Shown: piece after piece, positions 4,983 through 5,005 of the stretch
How the letters are laid out: each line of letters starts with the position of its first letter
Numbering within the stretch: the stretch's first letter is position 1
Source of the DNA: DASPKW01 sp038244055
Lineage (GTDB): Bacteria > Planctomycetota > Phycisphaerae > Tepidisphaerales > Tepidisphaeraceae
NCBI GenBank assembly: GCA_038244055.1
Contig: JBBRTW010000500.1
Span: 1-5,005 of the forward strand
DNA: 5,005 bases
Direction: 5' to 3'
The notes under the pieces: generated by a model
The model's database searches: none
Seen by the model: the letters and a program-made list of their open reading frames with translations, nothing else
Told to the model about the DNA's origin: nothing
Position numbers and translations under genes: made by a program

Positions 4983-5005
4983 GGTGGAGCCCCATCCGCG
5001 CAGGC

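Overview
The window is GC-rich bacterial chromosomal DNA with ordinary housekeeping genes and several short dispersed repeats between them. The most likely source is a planctomycete, perhaps of the Phycisphaerae. This is inferred from the gene order aroF - tpiA - secG - yicC, the SecG with a long Thr/Pro/Ala/Gly tail, the mix of starts with and without Shine-Dalgarno sequences, and the repeat types. No rRNA or other marker is present to prove it.

Minus strand, in order of transcription (right to left): aroF (3374-2319), a DAHP synthase of the type with an N-terminal ferredoxin-like domain; tpiA (2096-1347), triosephosphate isomerase; secG (1238-549), a translocon subunit; and yicC (498 to the left edge), an RNase of the YicC family cut off by the window. 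The last three are spaced 108 and 50 nt apart and could be one transcript. The 222-nt aroF-tpiA gap holds an inverted pair of hairpin repeats, so aroF may be a separate unit.

Plus strand: one gene (3527-4765), divergent from aroF across a 152-nt spacer, encodes an exported TPR protein of unknown function. Its signal-peptide core is partly encoded by a tandem heptamer, AGTTTTT.

The last 240 bases (4766-5005) contain no gene. They hold a 142-bp nested inverted-repeat element: a perfect 16-bp outer repeat around a perfect 19-bp inner repeat built from 7-bp GGATT-containing units. It resembles a small non-autonomous (MITE-like) element. To its right lies a partial copy of a hairpin repeat also found between tpiA and secG.

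No defence system, CRISPR array, transposase, tRNA or rRNA is visible. The unusual content is the repeats, the SecG tail, and the possible recruitment of a repeat into a signal peptide.
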